DNA from: Rugalucina vietnamica
Taxonomy: Eukaryota; Mollusca; Bivalvia; Lucinida; Lucinidae
Assembly: GCA_964017185.1 (NCBI GenBank)
Contig: OZ024871.1
Location: forward strand, 59,075,226-59,139,225
Reading direction: 5' to 3'
Length of the DNA: 64,000 bases
Shown in pieces: positions 61,556 through 64,000 of the stretch. The notes below the pieces were generated by a model. That model did no database searches, was not told where the DNA came from, and saw only the letters and a list, made by a program, of their open reading frames with translations. Numbering within the stretch: the first letter of the stretch is position 1; every line of letters begins with the position of its first letter. The translations under genes were made by a program, and so were the position numbers.

Positions 61556-63039
61556 CCAGAGGACCAATGGTCCTGTAAACGCTAACCTGAGATCTGCTGT
61601 ATATATGAATGTTATAGAAAATAGTCCCAGAATAGGGGCAGATGAAGCCCTTGGGCCATTTTTTTTTTCAGAATAAACAATATACTGTCCATACAAGTTT
61701 TTCCCTTCAAATGACATTTTCACAGTTTACGGTTACCCATTCAAATACATAGGCAACCCATGTTGACCTTGCCGTAAAATAGGTCAAGGTCATCACAGGG
61801 TCATCATTTATACATTCATTGTAGTACTTGAGTCATCAATGCTTCATGCCAAGTGTCTTCGAAATCGGTCCACCTGTTCCAGAGAAGAAGATTTTTGAAG
61901 GGTTTATACCATATATGGGCATGGCGGCCATCTTGGTCATGTGACCTTGATTATTTACATGCAAATTGATTCCCCCATTCTATAGATGATTCACATGAAA
62001 TTTGGCTTTGATTGGCCATGCGGTTTCACAGGACAAGATGTTTGAATATTATGGTAATATACATGTATAATGCCCCGGGGCTGGGGCAAATGAGCCCCTG
62101 GGGTCCAACTTTTTTCAGAATCATTAATATTCAGTCCTACTGCCCATTTCCTCTAAGACTTTCACTTTAAATGACATTTTATAAGTTTTCCCCATTCAAA
62201 TGCATTGGCGACCTATGTTGACCTTGCTGTAAAATAGGTCAAGGTCGTCCAAAGGTCATAATTTATAAACACATTGCAGTACTCTAGTCTCCGATGCTTC
62301 ATGCCATGTTTCGTTGAAATCGGTCCATTGGTTCAGGAGAAGAAGAATATTAAAGGGTTTTACCATATATGGGCATGGCGGCCATCTTGGTCATGTGACC
62401 TGGATTATTTATAAACACATTGATTCCCCCTTCCCATAGATGCTTCCTATAAAATTGGGCTTTGATTGGCCAAGTGGTTTCAGAGAAGAAGATCTTTAAA
62501 TATTTTTGTAATATACATGTATATTGCCCCGGGGTGGGAGCAGACCAACCCCTAGGGTCCAAATTTTTTTCAGAATTACCTACCTTCAGTCCATTTGCCC
62601 ATTTCCTGCAAGATTTGCCTTTCAAATGACATTTTAACAATTTTCCCCATTCATATGCATGGGCGACCTATGTTGACCTTGCGGTAAAATAGGTCAAGGT
62701 CATCCAAAGGTCATAATTTATATACACATTGTAGTACTCTAGTCCCCGATGCTTCATGCCAAGTTTCGTTGAAATCGGTCCAGTGGTTCCGGAGAAGAAG
62801 AATTTTGAAGGATTTTTACAATATATGGGCATGGCGGCCATCTTGGTCATGTGACCTGGATTATTTATAAACACATTGGTTCCCCCTTCCTATAGATGCT
62901 TCATATAAAATTTGGCTTTGATTGGCCAAGCGGTTTCAGAGAAGAAGATCTTTGAAAATGGTGGACGATGACGGACGGACGACGGATCATGGCCATCCTA
63001 TAAGCTCACCTTGTGAGCCTAATGGCTCAGGTGAGCTAA
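61556..63039 (+). mobile_element. F1j: HINE-like element, full ends
   Basis: It begins CCAGAGGACCAATGGTCCTG with subterminal GCTAACCTGAG. Three core units carry GGCCATCTTGGTCATGTGAC and AATAGGTCAAGGTC. A GATGACGGACGGACGACGG stretch leads to the 3' hairpin at 63003-63037 (loop CTAATG), then TAA. Non-coding. Confidence 0.9.
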
Positions 63040-63102
63040 CAAGTGTAACGTGACATTAAGCTGCAACTTGAACAAAATTTAATGAAAAGGTAAAATTAGG
63101 CA

Positions 63103-63362
63103 ATGATCAGGAAAAGGCGCAATCAGAAAGTAATTCCCACTCCACAAACTAAGATTAGAAAATATTGTAAGCCGAGAGACCTCTTTAGCGAGATGAAGTA
63201 CAGACTGTTAATTGGTTCAATACCTCATTGGTTTGGTGTTTGTTATTATATTTTTGAGGTATTGAGAGAAAAAAAAATAAGACAAAAAATGTGTTGTTTT
63301 TTTGTTGTTTTTTTTTCTTATCGACTGAACATTTTCAGAGCTTAACGGCTCAGGTGAGCTAA
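63103..63362. repeat. Reversed R7 fragment and a 3'-hairpin-only F1 fragment
   Basis: Positions 63103-63165 match the reverse complement of R7 near 48540-48570 (TTTTCCTGATC, GATTGCGCC). At 63338-63362 GAGCTTAACGGCTCAGGTGA and GCTAA repeat the F1h 3' end exactly, without any F1 sequence before it. Confidence 0.65.
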
Positions 63363-63847
63363 AAAGGGGCTCATTAATATACTTGATTGTACATCCAGTC
63401 TATGTTTCATATATGCAATTGCCCTACTTCCTTTTGATCATTAAGGGAAAAAAACAAAGGAGAGAGTCCATTCTGAATGGGAGTCCGCCTATAGAAAAGG
63501 CTAAATAAGTTTTTATTTCAAAAACACTTTTTTGTCAGCATATTAGATAGTTTGAATATGCCTTCATTGATTCCCAAAATGTTTTCCTCCAGGTAAAAGT
63601 ACTGATTAAAATTTTTGCAGCGAAAACATATTTTCTGCTATATACCCCCCCCCCCCTCCCCCCGGGACCAAGAAAATCCTTTTGCACACAGTCATAGTTT
63701 TACATTTCAGACATCATATGCAAATGTCATTCTTGGTCCCGGGGGGAAGGGGGGGGGGTGGGAGGCTGTCAAAATGCCCAAAAACAAATTATAATGCTAG
63801 CCCATCAAATCAGCTGAGTTCAATAATTTTGTGTAAGACTGTAGCTT

Positions 63848-63934
<87 letters not shown>

Positions 63935-64000
63935 GAGAAATAGGACAAACATCAAACAAAAATCTTCCCGGTGGCACTGGATCCTAAGAAAGTTTGATTT
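63363..64000. repeat. Low-complexity end: C/G inverted repeat and (TA)n
   Basis: A C-rich arm at about 63645-63674 (ending CCCGGGACCAAGAA) pairs with TTCTTGGTCCCGGGGGG at about 63730-63759. A (TA)n run of about 40 repeats spans about 63851-63931. The remainder shows no gene. Confidence 0.8.

Noticed and set aside
63682-63987. Protein with an Ile-Tyr repeat
   Set aside because: It is produced by the (TA)n microsatellite.

Overview
This 64 kb window looks like animal nuclear DNA, most likely from a bivalve mollusc. The evidence is one split host gene with normal GT/AG splice sites, AT-rich introns packed with nested transposable elements, a tRNA-derived SINE, a CR1/L2-like LINE, and many short elements built like the 'pearl'/DINE-1 (Helitron-related) elements I recall from bivalves. 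Nothing prokaryotic is present. The species call is inference; the exon and repeat calls are read from the sequence.

Host gene: the minus strand carries four consecutive internal exons of a V-type H+-ATPase V0 subunit a gene, at 58874-58748, 52228-52146, 39878-39785 and 14079-13867. Their phases agree and together they encode 172 residues of the cytosolic N-terminal domain. The introns are 6.5, 12.3 and 25.7 kb. Earlier exons probably lie beyond 64000 and later ones below position 1. Nearly everything else is transposon-filled intron.

Main repeat system: at least five non-autonomous families (F1-F5 here) have unrelated end sequences but one ground plan. This is a short 5' palindrome, a 9-17 bp subterminal inverted repeat, tandem core units of about 130-460 bp, a simple-repeat stretch, and a 3' hairpin that contains the second inverted-repeat copy and ends in TAA. 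Filled and empty sites inside the window show insertion without a clear target duplication. This fits Helitron/Helentron-type (HINE) elements. Cores are rich in AGGTCA/TGACCT inverted pairs and some modules are shared between families with different ends. Twenty of 22 copies or fragments lie antisense to the host gene.

Layout: 0-0.5 kb F1 fragments; 0.5-1.9 kb unassigned with a perfect hairpin; 1.9-6.0 kb an RNase H-bearing LINE split by an F1 copy; 6.0-7.0 kb one end of an ACGT-rich TIR element; 7.0-8.4 kb F1; 8.4-10.6 kb F2; 11.6-13.6 kb an F3-headed, F4-tailed chimera holding a GGG-TIR element; 13.87-14.08 kb exon D; 14.6-16.5 kb F1 end, a foldback relative with a Tc1-like MITE, and a 41-bp minisatellite; 17.1-25.1 kb an 8 kb foldback element with nested insertions; 25.3-27.1 kb F5; 27.5-33.2 kb a TIR-bounded array of G-rich hairpin units that reverses orientation midway; 33.9-36.0 kb F1 containing F4; 36.9-38.3 kb F4; 38.4-38.7 kb SINE; 39.1-39.5 kb reversed F2; 39.8 kb exon C; 40.3-49.6 kb a TIR element carrying a CR1-like LINE and three other insertions; 49.8-52.1 kb F1 with doubly nested elements; 52.15 kb exon B; 52.3-57.8 kb nested F1/F2, a second F2 and the F6 array; 57.9-58.7 kb F1; 58.75 kb exon A; 59.7-60.7 kb F3; 61.4-63.4 kb SINE-like sequence and F1; then low-complexity sequence.
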